Source: Mytilus trossulus
Lineage: Eukaryota; Mollusca; Bivalvia; Mytilida; Mytilidae
Length of the DNA: 64,000 bases
Direction: 5' to 3'
Assembly (NCBI RefSeq): GCF_036588685.1
Contig: NC_086378.1
Span: 30,419,578-30,483,577, forward strand
A program made the position numbers and the translations under genes. The notes under the pieces are model-generated. The model ran no database searches. It saw only the letters and a program-made list of their open reading frames with translations, and was not told where the DNA came from. Shown piece by piece: positions 11,331-23,800 of this stretch (positions are counted from its first letter, which is position 1; every line of letters begins with the position of its first letter).

Positions 11331-14300
11331 TAAATATTGATCAAGTCGAAATGCTATCTAAAACACTTACCACTCATTCAAAAAAGAAGGGTCTGACTTG
11401 TTTTTATCATACTGCTTTTATTACATTATAGATGTCGGTTTCCGTTCGATTCCGTTAAATACCAATTCCTCAGAGCAATTGGTACTTTGCGGAACGGAAC
11501 GGAACGGAATAATAAATTAAAAAGTTTAAATCAGATTCAACTTGATTACTGTTTCTAATCCTCGTCGGCACGAGAGGTGGAAGGCCTCTTTTAAAAAATA
11601 TAATTACCAATGGAAGGAGTAAGATTTTTTGTTTTTGTCTAAGCTGCCTTTGTTTTAAATTCTTAATTATTTATCTGGTCGGGAATGCTATCTAAAACAC
11701 TTATTTCTTCTGCAAAAAGGGGTGTCAGACACATTTTTTTTATCATACTGCTTTTATAAAATTATAAATGTCTGGTTCCGTTCGATTCCGTTAAATACCA
11801 ATTCCTCAGAGCAATTGGTACTTTGCGGAACGGAACGGAACGGAATAATAAATTAAAAAGTTTAAATCAGATTCAACTTGATTACTGTTTCTAATCCTCG
11901 TCGGCACGAGAGGTGGAAGACCTCTTTTAAAAAATATAATTACCAATGGAAGGAGTAAGACTTTTTCTAAGCTGCCTTTGTTTTAAATTCTTAATTATTT
12001 ATCTGGTCGGGAATGCTATCTAAAACACTTATTTCTTCTGCAAAAAGGGGTGTCAGACACATTTTTTTTTATCATACTGCTTTTATTACATTATAAATGT
12101 CTGGTTCCGTTCGATTCCGTTAAATACCAATTCCTCAGAGCAATTGGTACTTTGCGGAACGGAACGGAACGGAACGGAATAATCAATTAAAAAGTTTAAA
12201 TCAGATTCAACTTGATTACTGTTTCTAATCCTCGTCGGCACGAGAGGTGGAAGGCCTCTTTTAAAAAATATAATTACCAATGGAAGGAGTAAGACTTTTT
12301 GTCTAAGCTGCCTTTATTTTAAATTCTTAATTATTTATCTGGTCGTGAATGCTATCTAAAACACTTATTTCTTCTGCAAAAAGGGGTGTCAGACACATTT
12401 TTTTATCATACTGCTTTTATTACATTATAAATGTCTGGTTCCGTTCGATTCCGTTAAATACCAATTCCTCAGAGCAATTGGTACTTTGCGGAACGGAACG
12501 GAACGGAATAATAAATTAAAAAGTTTAAATCAGATTCAACTTGATTACTGTTTCTAATCATCGTCGGAACGAGAGGTGGAAGGCCTCTTTTAAAAAATAT
12601 AATAACCGATGGAAGGAGAAAAACTTTTTGTGTAACCTGCCTTTGTGTTAAATTTTTTATTATTGATCAAGTCGAAAATGCTATCTAAAACACATACCAC
12701 TCATGCAAAAAGAGGTGTCAGACAATTTTTTTATCATACTGCTTTTATTACATTATAGATGTCTGTTTCCGTTCAATTCCGTTAAATACCAATCCCTCAG
12801 AGCAATTGGTACTTTGCGGAACGGAACGGAACGGAATAATAAATTAAAAAGTTTAAATCAGATTCAACTTGATTACTGTTTCTAATCCTCGTCGGCACGA
12901 GAGGTGGAAGGCCTCTTTTGAAAAATATAATTACCAATGGAAGGAGTAAGATTTTTTGTTTTTGTCTAAGCTGCCTTTGTTTTAAATTCTTAATTATTTA
13001 TCTGGTCGGGAATGCTATCTAAAACACTTATTTCTTCTGCAAAAAGGGGTGTCAGACACATTTTTTTCATCATACTGCTTTTATTACATTATAAATGTCT
13101 GGTTCCGTTCGATTCCGTTAAATACCAATTCCTCAGAGCAATTGGTACTTTGCGGAACGGAACGGAATAATAAATTAAAAAGTTTAAATCAGATTCAACT
13201 TGATTACTGTTTCTAACCCTAGTCGGCACGAGAGGTGGAAGGCCTCTTTTGAAAAATATAATTACCAATGAAAGGAGTAAGATTTTTGGTTTTTGTCTAA
13301 GCTGCCTTTGTTTTAAATTCTTAATTATTTATCTGGTCGGGAATGCTATCTAAAACACTTATTTCTTCTGCAAAAAGGAGTGTCAGACACATTTTTTTCA
13401 TCATACTGCTTTTATTACATTATAAATGTCTGGTTCCGTTCGATTCCGTTAAATACCAATTCCTCAGAGCAATTGGTACTTTGCGGAACGGAACGGAACG
13501 GAATAATAAATTAAAAAGTTTAAATCAGATTCAACTTGATTACTGTTTCTAACCCTCGTCGGCACGAGAGGTGGAAGGCCTCTTTTAAAAAATATAATTA
13601 CCAATGGAAGGAGTAAGACTTTTTGTCTAAGCTGCCTTTGTTTTAAATTCTTAATGATTTATCTGGTCGGGAATGCTATCTAAAACACTTATTTCTTCTG
13701 CAAAAAGGGGTGTCAGACACATTTTTTTTTATCATACTGCTTTTATTACATTATAAATGTCTGGTTCCGTTCGATTCCGTTAAATACCAATTCCTCAGAG
13801 CAATTGGTACTTTGCGGAACGGAACGGAACGGAATAATAAATTAAAAAGTTTAAATCAGATTCAACTTGATTACTGTTTCTAATCCTCGTCGGCACGAGA
13901 GGTGGAAGGCCTCTTTTAAAAAATATAATTACCAATGGAAGGAGTAAGACTTTTTGTCCAAGCTGCCTTTGTTTTAAATTCTTAATTATTTATCTGGTCG
14001 GGAATGCTATCTAAAACACTTATTTCTTCTGCAAAAAGGGGTGTCAGACACATTTTTTTTTATCATACTGCTTTTATTACATTATAAATGTCTGGTTCCG
14101 TTCGATTCCGTTAAATACCAATTCCTCAGAGCAATTGGTACTTTGCGGAACGGAACGGAACGGAATAATAAATTAAAAAGTTTAAATCAGATTCAACTTG
14201 ATTACTGTTTCTAATCCTCGTCGGCACGAGAGGTGGAAGGCCTCTTTTAAAAAATATAATTACCAATGGAAGGAGTAAGACTTTTTGTCTAAGCTGCCTT

Positions 14301-15285
14301 TGTTTTAAATTCTTAATTATTTATCAGGTCGGGAATGCTATCTAAAACACTTATTTCTCGTGCAAAAAGGGGTGTCAGACACATTTTTTTTTATCATACT
14401 GCTTTTATTACATTATAAATGTCTGTTTCCGTTCGATTCCGTTAAATACCAATTCCTCAGAGCAATTGGTACTTTGCGGAACGGAACGGAACGGAATAAT
14501 AAATTAAAAAGTTTAAATCAGATTCAACTTGATCACTGTCTCTAATCAACGTCGGAACGGGCTGTTGTAGGCCTCTTTTTTAAAATATAATTACCGATGG
14601 AAGGAGAAAGACTTTTTGTGTAACCTGCCTTTGTGTTAAATTTTTTATTATTGATCAAGTCGAAAATGCTATCTAAAACACATACCACTTATGCAAAAAG
14701 AGGTGTCAGACAATTTTTTTTTATCATACTGCTTTAATTACATTAAAGATGTCTGTTTCCGTTCGATTCCGTTAAATACCAATTCCTCAGAGCAATTGGT
14801 ACTTTGCGGAACGGAACGGAACGGAATAATAAATTTAAAAAATTAAAATCAGAACCAATGTTTCTAATCATCGTCGGAAAGGACGACGTGAGGTCAGTCT
14901 AGATATCATAATGCATGACATGCAAATGCGTTAATTTCATGATAATTTATCAGGACAATCCGACATATTCATTTACAGAATAGTTCCCGATGTTATACAT
15001 TATTGCACATTTCACCTGTGAAGATGAGATTAAGTATACATTTGTGTTATTTGTATATGGAAAACCGTAAAACACAGAAATTTTAAAGTTTGTTTTGTTT
15101 TAAAGATTTTTCGAAATTTTAATAAATGCCCCCTTTGGATACCTTAAATGAAATTCTGTTCCGTTCCGTTCCGTTCCGTTCCGTTCCGTAAAGTACCAAT
15201 AGCCGTCACGCTTCAGTGATTCCCTATATTAGCAACCAAATTTTTCCTCAAAAGGGGGCCCCCTGCCCCCCTAAATCCGCGTTTA
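11331..15285 (-). repeat. Right arm of the fold-back element: eleven 331-bp tandem units
   Basis: Units are the reverse complement of the left arm and more numerous (11 against 5). Spacing is 328-336 bp, with five consecutive steps of 330-331 bp between 13152 and 14806. The short ORFs that recur in each unit are by-products of the repeat. The distal GTTCC block is 15158-15189. Confidence 0.9.
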
Positions 15286-15339
15286 AAGACATTCCAAAAG
15301 TATCATACACATTTTTTCACTTACAAAATCAATTTACAA

Positions 15340-15775
15340 CCAAAACCCGACGGTGAATGGAGAAACGAAATATGGTCACTTGGTCTTCTCCCGACCGGCA
15401 GTAAAGCGCTTGCTAAAGTGGGGCGTCCGTTTGGCTGTGCGAGATGTATCAAGTTGCAGCCACGTCAGGTGGGGACGTTAAATCCGGTGCCTCGTTTAAA
15501 GAGAGTGCCACGCTCTTTGCACTTTAAGAACCCTTGCAACAACTCTGAGGTGTTCGTAGGTGGCCTGTTGCCAGGCACAAGTTCTGTCCCTATCCAACAT
15601 ACCCTCATTTTCCAGTGGAAGTCTAAATTTCCCCGATCATCATCCCGGATGGCCTCTATAATTACTCGACCTACCTATTGTATTTATAGAACTTGTTCTC
15701 GTCCGGTACATGCATGAAATATTTGCCACTTGACGTTAAGCAACCATGCAACATCAATCAATCAATCGGAAACCC
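15340..15775 (+). repeat. LINE 3' end or SINE-like dispersed repeat with TCAA tail
   Basis: Relatively GC-rich block ending in CATGAAATATTTGCCACT, then ACGTTAAGCAACC and a short ATCA repeat. This layout is typical of non-LTR element 3' tails. Fragments of the same tail occur at 2761-2790, 29035-29055 (reverse) and about 37950-37985 (reverse). The 99-aa ORF inside shows no domain. Confidence 0.65.
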
Positions 15776-16364
15776 GATATAAAGTTTTAATAATTCCTGT
15801 ACAATATTTCATATTTATTATCAAAATTTTTATGCATGTCTTTTTATTGTTTTATATTCTTGATAAATAATTCAATATTTCTTTGTTGGTTCCCTTTACT
15901 GAATTTAAGAACTTTTATCTTATTTGCATTTATTTTGAGCTGGCATTTTTTTTTAATCTTCACGTTCCTCAGAAAATAGCGCAGTGTCAGTAGCATTAAA
16001 TAACATGAACATTTAAAAAATTTTTCACCGAGTGATGCTCAGTGTCTGTCCATATAGATAAGATTTTTTAGGAATAACACATTTAATCAATCGGATTTGT
16101 ACGAAATGATTCATACTCGGCAAATATGTAGCATTTGATAAATCAAAAATAAATCTATAAAGTTTTGTTTTTATTTTTTTCCTACTTTTATCATATATGC
16201 TACACAAGATGCTTCTCCTCAAATTATAGAATACAAATTATGGTATTTTAAACAACAGTAAAATGAAAAAATGACCTAAAACCAGTATATGGGTTCCCTT
16301 CAAAAAATGCTATCACGGTAAAAAAAAAATGCAAAAAGAATTAGGCACAGCCTATTGAGTTTAC

Positions 16365-16414
16365 CTGAGACTACTATAACAGTCTGTTCTACTATACTGT
16401 TATAGTAGTCTCAG
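16365..16414. repeat. Short palindromic element, family 1
   Basis: Perfect 19-bp arms CTGAGACTACTATAACAGT and its inverse, with a 12-bp loop. A sister copy is at 25901-25936. Probably a minimal MITE remnant. Confidence 0.75.
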
Positions 16415-17468
16415 AGTTTACGCAAAAACTGTAACCGTTCTAATTTTGGGCACATTTTTACGGTTATTTTATAACCGTTATCGGAGACGTATATGGTACC
16501 CAATGTCTATATGTTCAACAACATAAGAGAGTGTAAAACAACGTATCCCTTAATTTAGTTATTATATATATAGAAACAGCTTTTCGCAGAAAAAAAAAGA
16601 AGAAAAGATATCAAAGCGCAAAATTTAATCAATTTGCTTTTATACTATATTTTAATCTGTGGACATCGGTTCAAATCTTTAATCGTATATGTTTCTCTCT
16701 TTGTTGTTAATGATAAGAGCTTCGAATGATTATTTAAATATCTGAAAATACAAGAACTTAAAGAAATGACAGAAAGTTTCATTTCAACTTTGATAAAGAA
16801 CAGGAAACCAGCGACAAAGCTAAGAAGTAAAAGAAGAGAATAATTCCGATATCATCTATGAAATGGATGATGGATGTTCATCGTCATAATTGTTATATTT
16901 CAATTAGCGCCCGAATCAACACGCTTTTATTTTCCCTACCACTGTGATAACGCCCCTCCGTTGTAGCTCACAGAGATCAAAGGCTAATTTTACCTGAAAG
17001 GTGTCAATCTGTTAAATGAATTGCCGATTCATATGATCACCTGTTTTATTTTCAAAACATACTTGTTATACAATAAATATAACTCCTTTAATTGTTTGTA
17101 GTATTATCTATTTCAAATAGATGGCGCGAATTCAAAATTAAAAAAACTAACGCAGGAGTGCTGTTTTTTAAGCTGTACTTTCTGTAACATCTACAAACAA
17201 AAGTCACAAAGCATCAATCTCATTCGTTGTCAAAGTTTAAAAAGTTCTACGACTCATTTCATAAAGAAACAACAAAAATATGTTCTCAAGTCATGAATAA
17301 TTAAGTTTAACTTTAATATGATCAACTGTTGTCTTAAGATTGCTTGTGCAAAAGATCCCATGCAGTGTATGTATAAAAAAAAATATAATAGGAGCGTTGT
17401 CTGATTGGCAGTAATATTCGTCGGTTCATCTCTGTCATATTTATTTTTATGGATTTATTTTGTTATAT

Positions 17469-17510
17469 CATGGAAGTATTATATTGAATATTCAATATAA
17501 TACTTCCATG
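17469..17510. repeat. Short palindromic element, family 2
   Basis: Perfect 42-bp palindrome centred on GAATATTC with ends CATGGAAGTA and its inverse. A sister with the same ends is at 20711-20756. Confidence 0.75.
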
Positions 17511-17539
17511 GTTATATATAAGATCATATAAGGCTTATC

Positions 17540-17705
17540 TGTTTTAATTGTGTCCGATTTTTCATGCCGGGGTCTTTTATTGTCGACCTTACGGTATGGG
17601 ATTTGCTCTTTGTTGAAGGCTGTACGATAACCTATAAATTGCATACATCAACTAACCTTTAACTCTTATTAATAGTTGTCTCATTGTCAATTATTCCAGA
17701 CCTTC
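17540..17705 (-). repeat. Degraded copy of dispersed repeat family A
   Basis: Contains the family landmarks GAAGGCTGTACGATAACCTA and AGTTGTCTCATTGTCAAT, in reverse orientation relative to 35003-35420. Confidence 0.6.
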
Positions 17706-18061
17706 AAATTTTTATATTGCATGCAGTATCGTACCTCAACTATGCATTTCGCTTTTATGTATAGAAACACCATAGCAGCGCACTGACCTGCATACTAAAT
17801 AATTGAATACCTTTGAAGGCTTCTAATTAATATTTCCGAGCTTATACGTTTCCTATTTCCATATTTCTTTACTGGATGGTATGGTGTTACTGTATCACGG
17901 ATTCCTATTGGTTAAGATGAAATCTATCTCTTCAACACCTTTACGGACTCATCATGACATAGTTGACCGTTACAAAATAACTGTTGCAGATAACCACGGT
18001 TGAGTCCCACTAGTTGAAGTCACAATATTCCGTCCCTTCAATCTCGCTTAAAAGATCATCG

Positions 18062-19585
18062 CATATTTACTAGACATGAGCATTGCAAAGGTGCATGTCA
18101 CAATATTGGAACTGTAAATCCTTTCCAAGTATTGGCTCCGTACTATGTCATCATCACACGAGAATCACAAACGCTTCTTGCCTCAATAGTGGAACTGTTT
18201 ATCCTTCCCGACCACCTGCATTCGATCCCTCCATATCATCGTCACAAACGGTGTATGCCATTATTTTGGACCTGCTTACTCTTCCTGAGCACCTGCATTT
18301 TTCCCCTCCATGTCATCATCACATGAGCATCACAAACGGTGCATGCCACAATAGTAGAACTGCTTACTCTTCCCTAACGCCTGCATTCGCTCCCTCCATG
18401 TCATCATCACATGAGCATCACAAACGGTGTATACCACAATAGTAGAACTGCTTACTCTTCCCGAGCATCTGCATTTGCTCCCTCCATGTCATCATCACAT
18501 GAGCATCACAAACGATGCATGCCACAATAGAGGAACTACTTACCCTTCCCTAACGCCTGCATTCGCTCCCTTTGTGTCATCATCACGTGAGCATCACAAA
18601 CGGAGTATGCCGAAATAGTGGAACTTCTTACTCTTTCCGAGCACTTACATTCGTTCCATTTATGTCATCATCACAAGAGCATCACAAACGGTGTGTGCCA
18701 CAGTAGCGGGACTGCTTACCCTTCCAGAGCACCGGCATTCGCTCCCTCCATATCCTTATCACATGAGCATCACAAACGGTGATGCCACAATACAGAAACT
18801 GCTTACCCTTCCCCAGCATGTTCATTCGCTCCCTCCATTTCATCATCACAAGAGCATCACAATCGGTGTATGCCGCAATAGTGGAACTGCTTACTCTTCC
18901 CTAACGCCTGCATTCGCTCCCTCCATGTCACTCTTCCCGAGCACCGGCATTCGCTCCTTCTATGTCATCATCACAAGAGCATCACAAACGGTGTATGCCA
19001 CAATAATAGAACTGCTTACCCTTTCGAGCACTGGCATTTTTCCCCTTCATGGCATTATCACAAGAGCATCACAAACGGTGATGCCACAATACAGAAACTG
19101 CTTACCCTTCCGAGCACCTGCATTCGCTCCCTCTATGACATCATCACAAGAGCATCACAAACGGTGATGCCACTATAGTGGAACTGCTTACTCTTCCCCA
19201 GCACCTGCATTCTCTCCCATGTCATCATCACAAGAGCATCACAAACGTTGAATGCCAAAAGAGAGGAACTGTTTACCTTTCCAAAGCACCTGCATTCGTC
19301 CCTTTCCTGTCATCTTCCCATGTGCATCACAAATGGCGCATGCCACAATACAGAAACTGCTTACCCTTTGAAGCACCTGCATTCGTTCCCTTCATGTCAT
19401 CATCACAAGAGCATCACATATGGTGCATGCCACAATAGTGGACTGTTTTAATACTCTTCCCGAGTACCTGCATTCCATCCATGTCATCATCACAAGAGCA
19501 TCACAAACGGTGTATACCACAATAGTGGAACTGCTTACTCTTCCCGAGCACCGGCATTCGCTCCCTCCTTGTAATCATCATTATA
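18062..19585 (+). repeat. 88-bp minisatellite, about 17 copies
   Basis: The landmark GAGCATCACAAACGG recurs at 18324, 18413, 18501, 18589, 18677, 18765 and 18852, an 88-bp step, and on to about 19500. Copies vary by a few substitutions and some are partial. The repeated His- and Cys-containing ORFs here follow the repeat and are not a gene. Confidence 0.9.
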
Positions 19586-20494
19586 AAATATTTACCTCAA
19601 CGGACCGAACATTTATTTTATAAACGTATTTCGAATATTTAAGTCCAAGGATACATTTTAGGTCGTTAATTGTATACCTATAGACTTAGGAATTATTTAG
19701 GGTCATATTCAAAATGTTGTTGAGCTTGTTGGTTCTACGTCACGAATTCTTAATTCATTAGTGGTGTAAAATATATTTTCTGCTCTTTCAAAATTACCGA
19801 TGTTTGATCCAATAGAAGTTCAAATTGTCCGTAATATTTGGAATTCTAACTGTGATGTACAAAAATGTAGGTACGGGCATGTATGTTATTTGATAAGCAA
19901 CACGAAGAATTTATACTGGTGAACAAGACGGTATATAGTTTAATGATGACTCGGTTTATATATTCGTAAAAAAATTATACCCTGATACAGCTGTGACGCT
20001 GAGTTTATTCTGATGTTTAAAATATATTAAAGCTTGTTATAAACTTAAAACTAAATTATAATGCGTATGAAAATGGACCAAGACTGCAATTTTGATATAT
20101 ATTGGTACTTTCAGCTCATGTATTTTTTAGGATTACATTTTTAGATACATACTACATGTGTTATATTACATGTATATGTCATTTTGGTTATATATGTTTT
20201 AATGTAAAGTTCTACAATGATATAATATTCACAAAATTGTCTTCAACATATTGTTCAAAAGTTAAACATTTATATCTTTATAAAAAAATGGAAAATTGTT
20301 GAAAAAGTATTTTATTGAATAGACTCAGAGAAATGACTCTATTATAGACTTGTATAGGTTTCAGAAAGATTCATATATATAAATTTCTCAAATTAACCCG
20401 GTTGGTAATTTGGATGCAGGGGGAAATCATTCCATTGTGAAATAAAGCTATATAACGTTTATAAAAATAAGTATATATTGTACAAAAAACATTG
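19586..20494. other. Intergenic, nothing recognised
   Basis: AT-rich single-copy-looking sequence with no domain-bearing ORF. Confidence 0.55.
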
Positions 20495-20880
20495 AGACAA
20501 CTATCCATCAGAGGCCAACGAATGGGGATTTTAGCAACTAAATGTCACAGTATTTGGACGTTCACAATGAGTAAAACCCGTTCAGTTAAATTAAGCAATA
20601 AAAGACACTGTCATGACATAATGTAAAAAAATAAAGATAAAACCAATAGAATACCTAAACAATAAACAAAAAAACAAATGTTACAGGCAGCAACCAGCCA
20701 CTGAGTTACACCATGGAAGTAATATTGATTGAATAATTTAAATATTACTTCCATGGTTATACCCAGCTAACCAAGAAAAGTCAAAAAAGAATGTTGCGGG
20801 TTTCGGAGCGCTTCAACCTTTCCGTTAACTCAGGACAGTGGCATAACAGCAGAACATTTAATAAAATCAGATATTGAATA
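20495..20880 (+). repeat. Dispersed repeat family A copy, carrying a nested palindrome
   Basis: Resembles 35003-35420 segment by segment: ATTGAGACAACTATCCATCA, a middle part with AATGTAAAA, and an end with GACAGTGGCATAACA. The palindromic element 20711-20756 interrupts it. Confidence 0.65.
20711..20756. repeat. Short palindromic element, family 2 (nested)
   Basis: 16-bp arms CCATGGAAGTAATATT and the inverse AATATTACTTCCATGG around a 14-bp loop. The outer ends match 17469-17510. Confidence 0.75.
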
Positions 20881-23800
20881 GTTTCGATTTTTTTGTCAGA
20901 TCAAGATTCATTTATTGTGCTAACAAATGTTGGTTTGGGTTTGAAAGTTTTTAAAATTAACTGTGAATTTAAGCTATTGAAATATTTCAAACGTGCATTT
21001 TTTTGTAATATTTTTTTTTTCAAATTGAACAAAATCTATGACAAGCATCAGTTTAAAACGCATTGCCATTTAATTTTCCTGAAATTGTTTTATTATATTT
21101 TTAATTGGATTCTATCATACGTCTCTTGGGTCCCCGTCTCGTTTTATATAGGGATTTCTTTTCTATTTGTTTCTTTAATTTGATCACATACTAATTTAAT
21201 AACGATGTATCTCAAAATTGTAATCATGTATCGATCCATAAAGTTTTCACAGATTGTATTTGTGAAAAGTAAAATTTATTTCTTTTTCTCACAGTAAGCG
21301 GTGAAAATGTTACTATTCAAAGATAATTAGTTGATTAATTACAATAAGGTGTGTTAATTGTGGTATTGAATAATTACAAGCTGTTAATTAATAGAGTATT
21401 GACTGCCTATCAAACCGTTACTGTTCCTTACAAGTGTATAACGAGATCAAAGCCAATAGATTACAGGTGTGAAAAGTGCAATAAAACAAGAAGTGTGATA
21501 TATCTTCCCTGCGGTGACGAAAAATATATGTTTCTCATAATAAACATAAGTAGTGATGTTCATTAGTAATATCAAGGATAACTTTACAAATCCTTGGTAA
21601 TATTGAAGTTTAACATAAATTATTTTATCATTTATATATTTGTTATTCTATTTTATTTTTTCGCAATATTGATAATAATATGCATACAGTTCTAAAACCA
21701 ATATATGAAACTATACCCTGCATGCCTATCTCATGGCTTATTTGCTTTCTTTACTTTAAATTAATTAAACAAGCTTCATTTTTTTATCCAAATGATTTTT
21801 TCGAATTTCAATGATACACATGATGAAATACATGTTGGTCATTTCTATTTTTAAAATAGAAAAGACGTCTTGAACATAATTTCGCTTTTCCTGTGTTATA
21901 TCATTATTTAGTCTACCAGTATATATTACATATTGTCCCTGTTGTTTAATTAACCCCTTGTACCGGTGTCAACCAGTAGGGGACAGACCGTTACAGGACA
22001 CTGGAGGGGACATTTGTAACTGACCGTTACTCTGGTCATTATGGACTCTCCATGCTATCGGGGTAGACCGTAACGTGTCTTGTTAACGCTATTGTATGGG
22101 TACTTGTCACCGATGTATGACAAGTCAAAATAAGATGTTGTCTTTTATCAATACAAGAAATCGGAAAGAACATACTTCAGGATGTTGTCGTGTCACCGTG
22201 ACAGTAAGATAAATAAAATAAATAATAATTAGGGCATTTAGCATATTTAATTAAAGATTTGTAGTATAATTAAATAATCATGTAAAATGGTTATCTGAAA
22301 TAAAATCTGTCGCTGTCAGTTGTTCTGTATTGCAACCGCTGTTTTGTGATTTTTTTTCCGTTAGTTCCTGTATTTTTTTTCTTTAGATTTTTGTAGCAAA
22401 ATAGATTACTTATATTGTTTAGTTAAGTGGCTTTTGATTTTAATACTTTTATGGTCACGGGGACAGTCTTGAAATACGACTGAGATGACCATACAACGGC
22501 TATACCGTATGAAAGATATAAGCTTTTCCAGAGACATGTGGCTGAATTTTCGCAAATATACGTCTATTCATAATAATGAAATAAAATAGAGCTAGTCAGA
22601 CTTCTTTATGGCCCATTTCTTTCGGTATCTGTAAAGATCCTTCTTGAAACGATTAATCTAAAGAAACATTCATATAAGCATCTTTTTAACTCATATCGGA
22701 ACTATTCTAAATATTTTAATAAAAGTGTAAATAAATAGATATATATCCATTTGTTCTCAATGAAATAGATCCACTTAAACCGTTATCTATTATATTGTCA
22801 TCCTCTTCAACGATAGCTTACATGTCTTAATCGGATGAAAATACACCAAAGGGTCACAATTCACAAAAACCGATCACTTATGTAGCAATAATTTGAAAAG
22901 GAAATATTTCACCGAGACAAGATCATACGTCTGGAATAATGAACCAAATTAAAAAATATAAACCCATGAACAAATTGTTAATACTTATAATTCTTTTTAA
23001 AATAAATTTTATTAAGTTTGTGTATTTGGTATTGATGATAATCGGGTTTGAAGTATGAAACAGACTTTATCTTCTTAAAATTCCGTTATTATTGATCATA
23101 GAATTAAAAAGCAGTACTAATGCTTCGTTTTGTAAATAATGCAATCATTATATACGCATCATCTTTCTTGATGATTAATTTAATCCATATTGATAAAAAG
23201 TACAATGAAAAATATGAAGAGGAAATTTAAACAAAATATAAGTCTATGAACTAAGAAGTATATTATCCAAAACAAGTGGTATGCTCTCTTTAAAAGGGTT
23301 AGTACAAATATTTCATTAAAGAATGACGTGTTCTATTTATTAAATAATTATTAAAAATGTATTTTCCGTTTTTCAAATTTGATTATGAAACTGACTTGAC
23401 CTTGATATTTAACATCATGGTGTTTGCCAAGCGGAGATATTTACAAGAAACACTTGTATCATAAAGATGGGTCACTAATGTATTCCAATGTCTTAATGTG
23501 CATATAATGTGACACTTTACACATTGGATTTGTAACGGTCAGTTGTAGGTCCATTTTTCACCTACATGAAAACCACCCAGATAAGCGGTCAAATTGAATA
23601 TGTAAACCGTTACCTATTGTAAAGATGTCAGATAATAGCTAGCAGCAGTGAATCGCACTGTGGTACTGAGGCTGACACATATTATTCAATGTGGTCATCA
23701 AAACGGTTCCAACTTTGAATACAGAAACAATTGTTTTAATAAGTTCTTCCTACAAGTGACACTTTCCCACCAATGTTGTTTTCTACCTTTCAAGACTGAC

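Larger units (their letters stand above)
4099..15285. mobile_element. 11.2-kb fold-back (long inverted repeat) transposon with hAT-like ends
   Basis: The left end reads CAGTGGCGGATCCAG (4099-4113). The right end is a degraded inverse (CTAAATCCGC at 15271-15280). The outer 400 bp of each side, up to about 4500 and from about 14860, are inverted copies of each other. Inside these lie opposing tandem arrays of 331-bp units: 5 on the left (pentamer blocks at 4531, 4861, 5190, 5524, 5854) and 11 on the right (11490, 11825, 12154, 12488, 12816, 13152, 13483, 13814, 14145, 14476, 14806). No transposase is encoded. The core has been invaded by an LTR retrotransposon and the inner right arm by another repeat. 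The CAGTGGC start is typical of hAT ends; the fold-back layout resembles FB/Galileo-type elements. Neither assignment is proven, and no intact 8-bp target duplication remains. Confidence 0.85.
15776..18061. other. Intergenic, no gene seen
   Basis: AT-rich sequence with only accidental ORFs. It holds two small palindromes (16365-16414, 17469-17510) and a degraded dispersed repeat (about 17540-17705), listed separately. Confidence 0.6.

Noticed and set aside
12703..14545. Recurrent 60-70-aa ORFs (TLRNGTERNNK motif) in the right arm
   Set aside because: One per 331-bp unit, copies of the repeat, not conserved as proteins in the left arm orientation.
15418..15717. 99-aa ORF as a gene
   Set aside because: Lies in a dispersed repeat with a LINE-type tail and has no domain.
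18062..19585. CRISPR-like regular repeats
   Set aside because: Animal genomic context, contiguous tandem units without unique spacers.
18083..19623. His/Cys-rich repeated ORFs resembling a repeat protein
   Set aside because: They follow the 88-bp minisatellite, are interrupted by stops and frame changes (88 is not a multiple of three).
21351..21566. Possible RING-like exon (C-x2-C and LPCGD in one ORF)
   Set aside because: Only half of a RING signature, no second Cys/His cluster and no clear splice sites; likely chance or a dead fragment.
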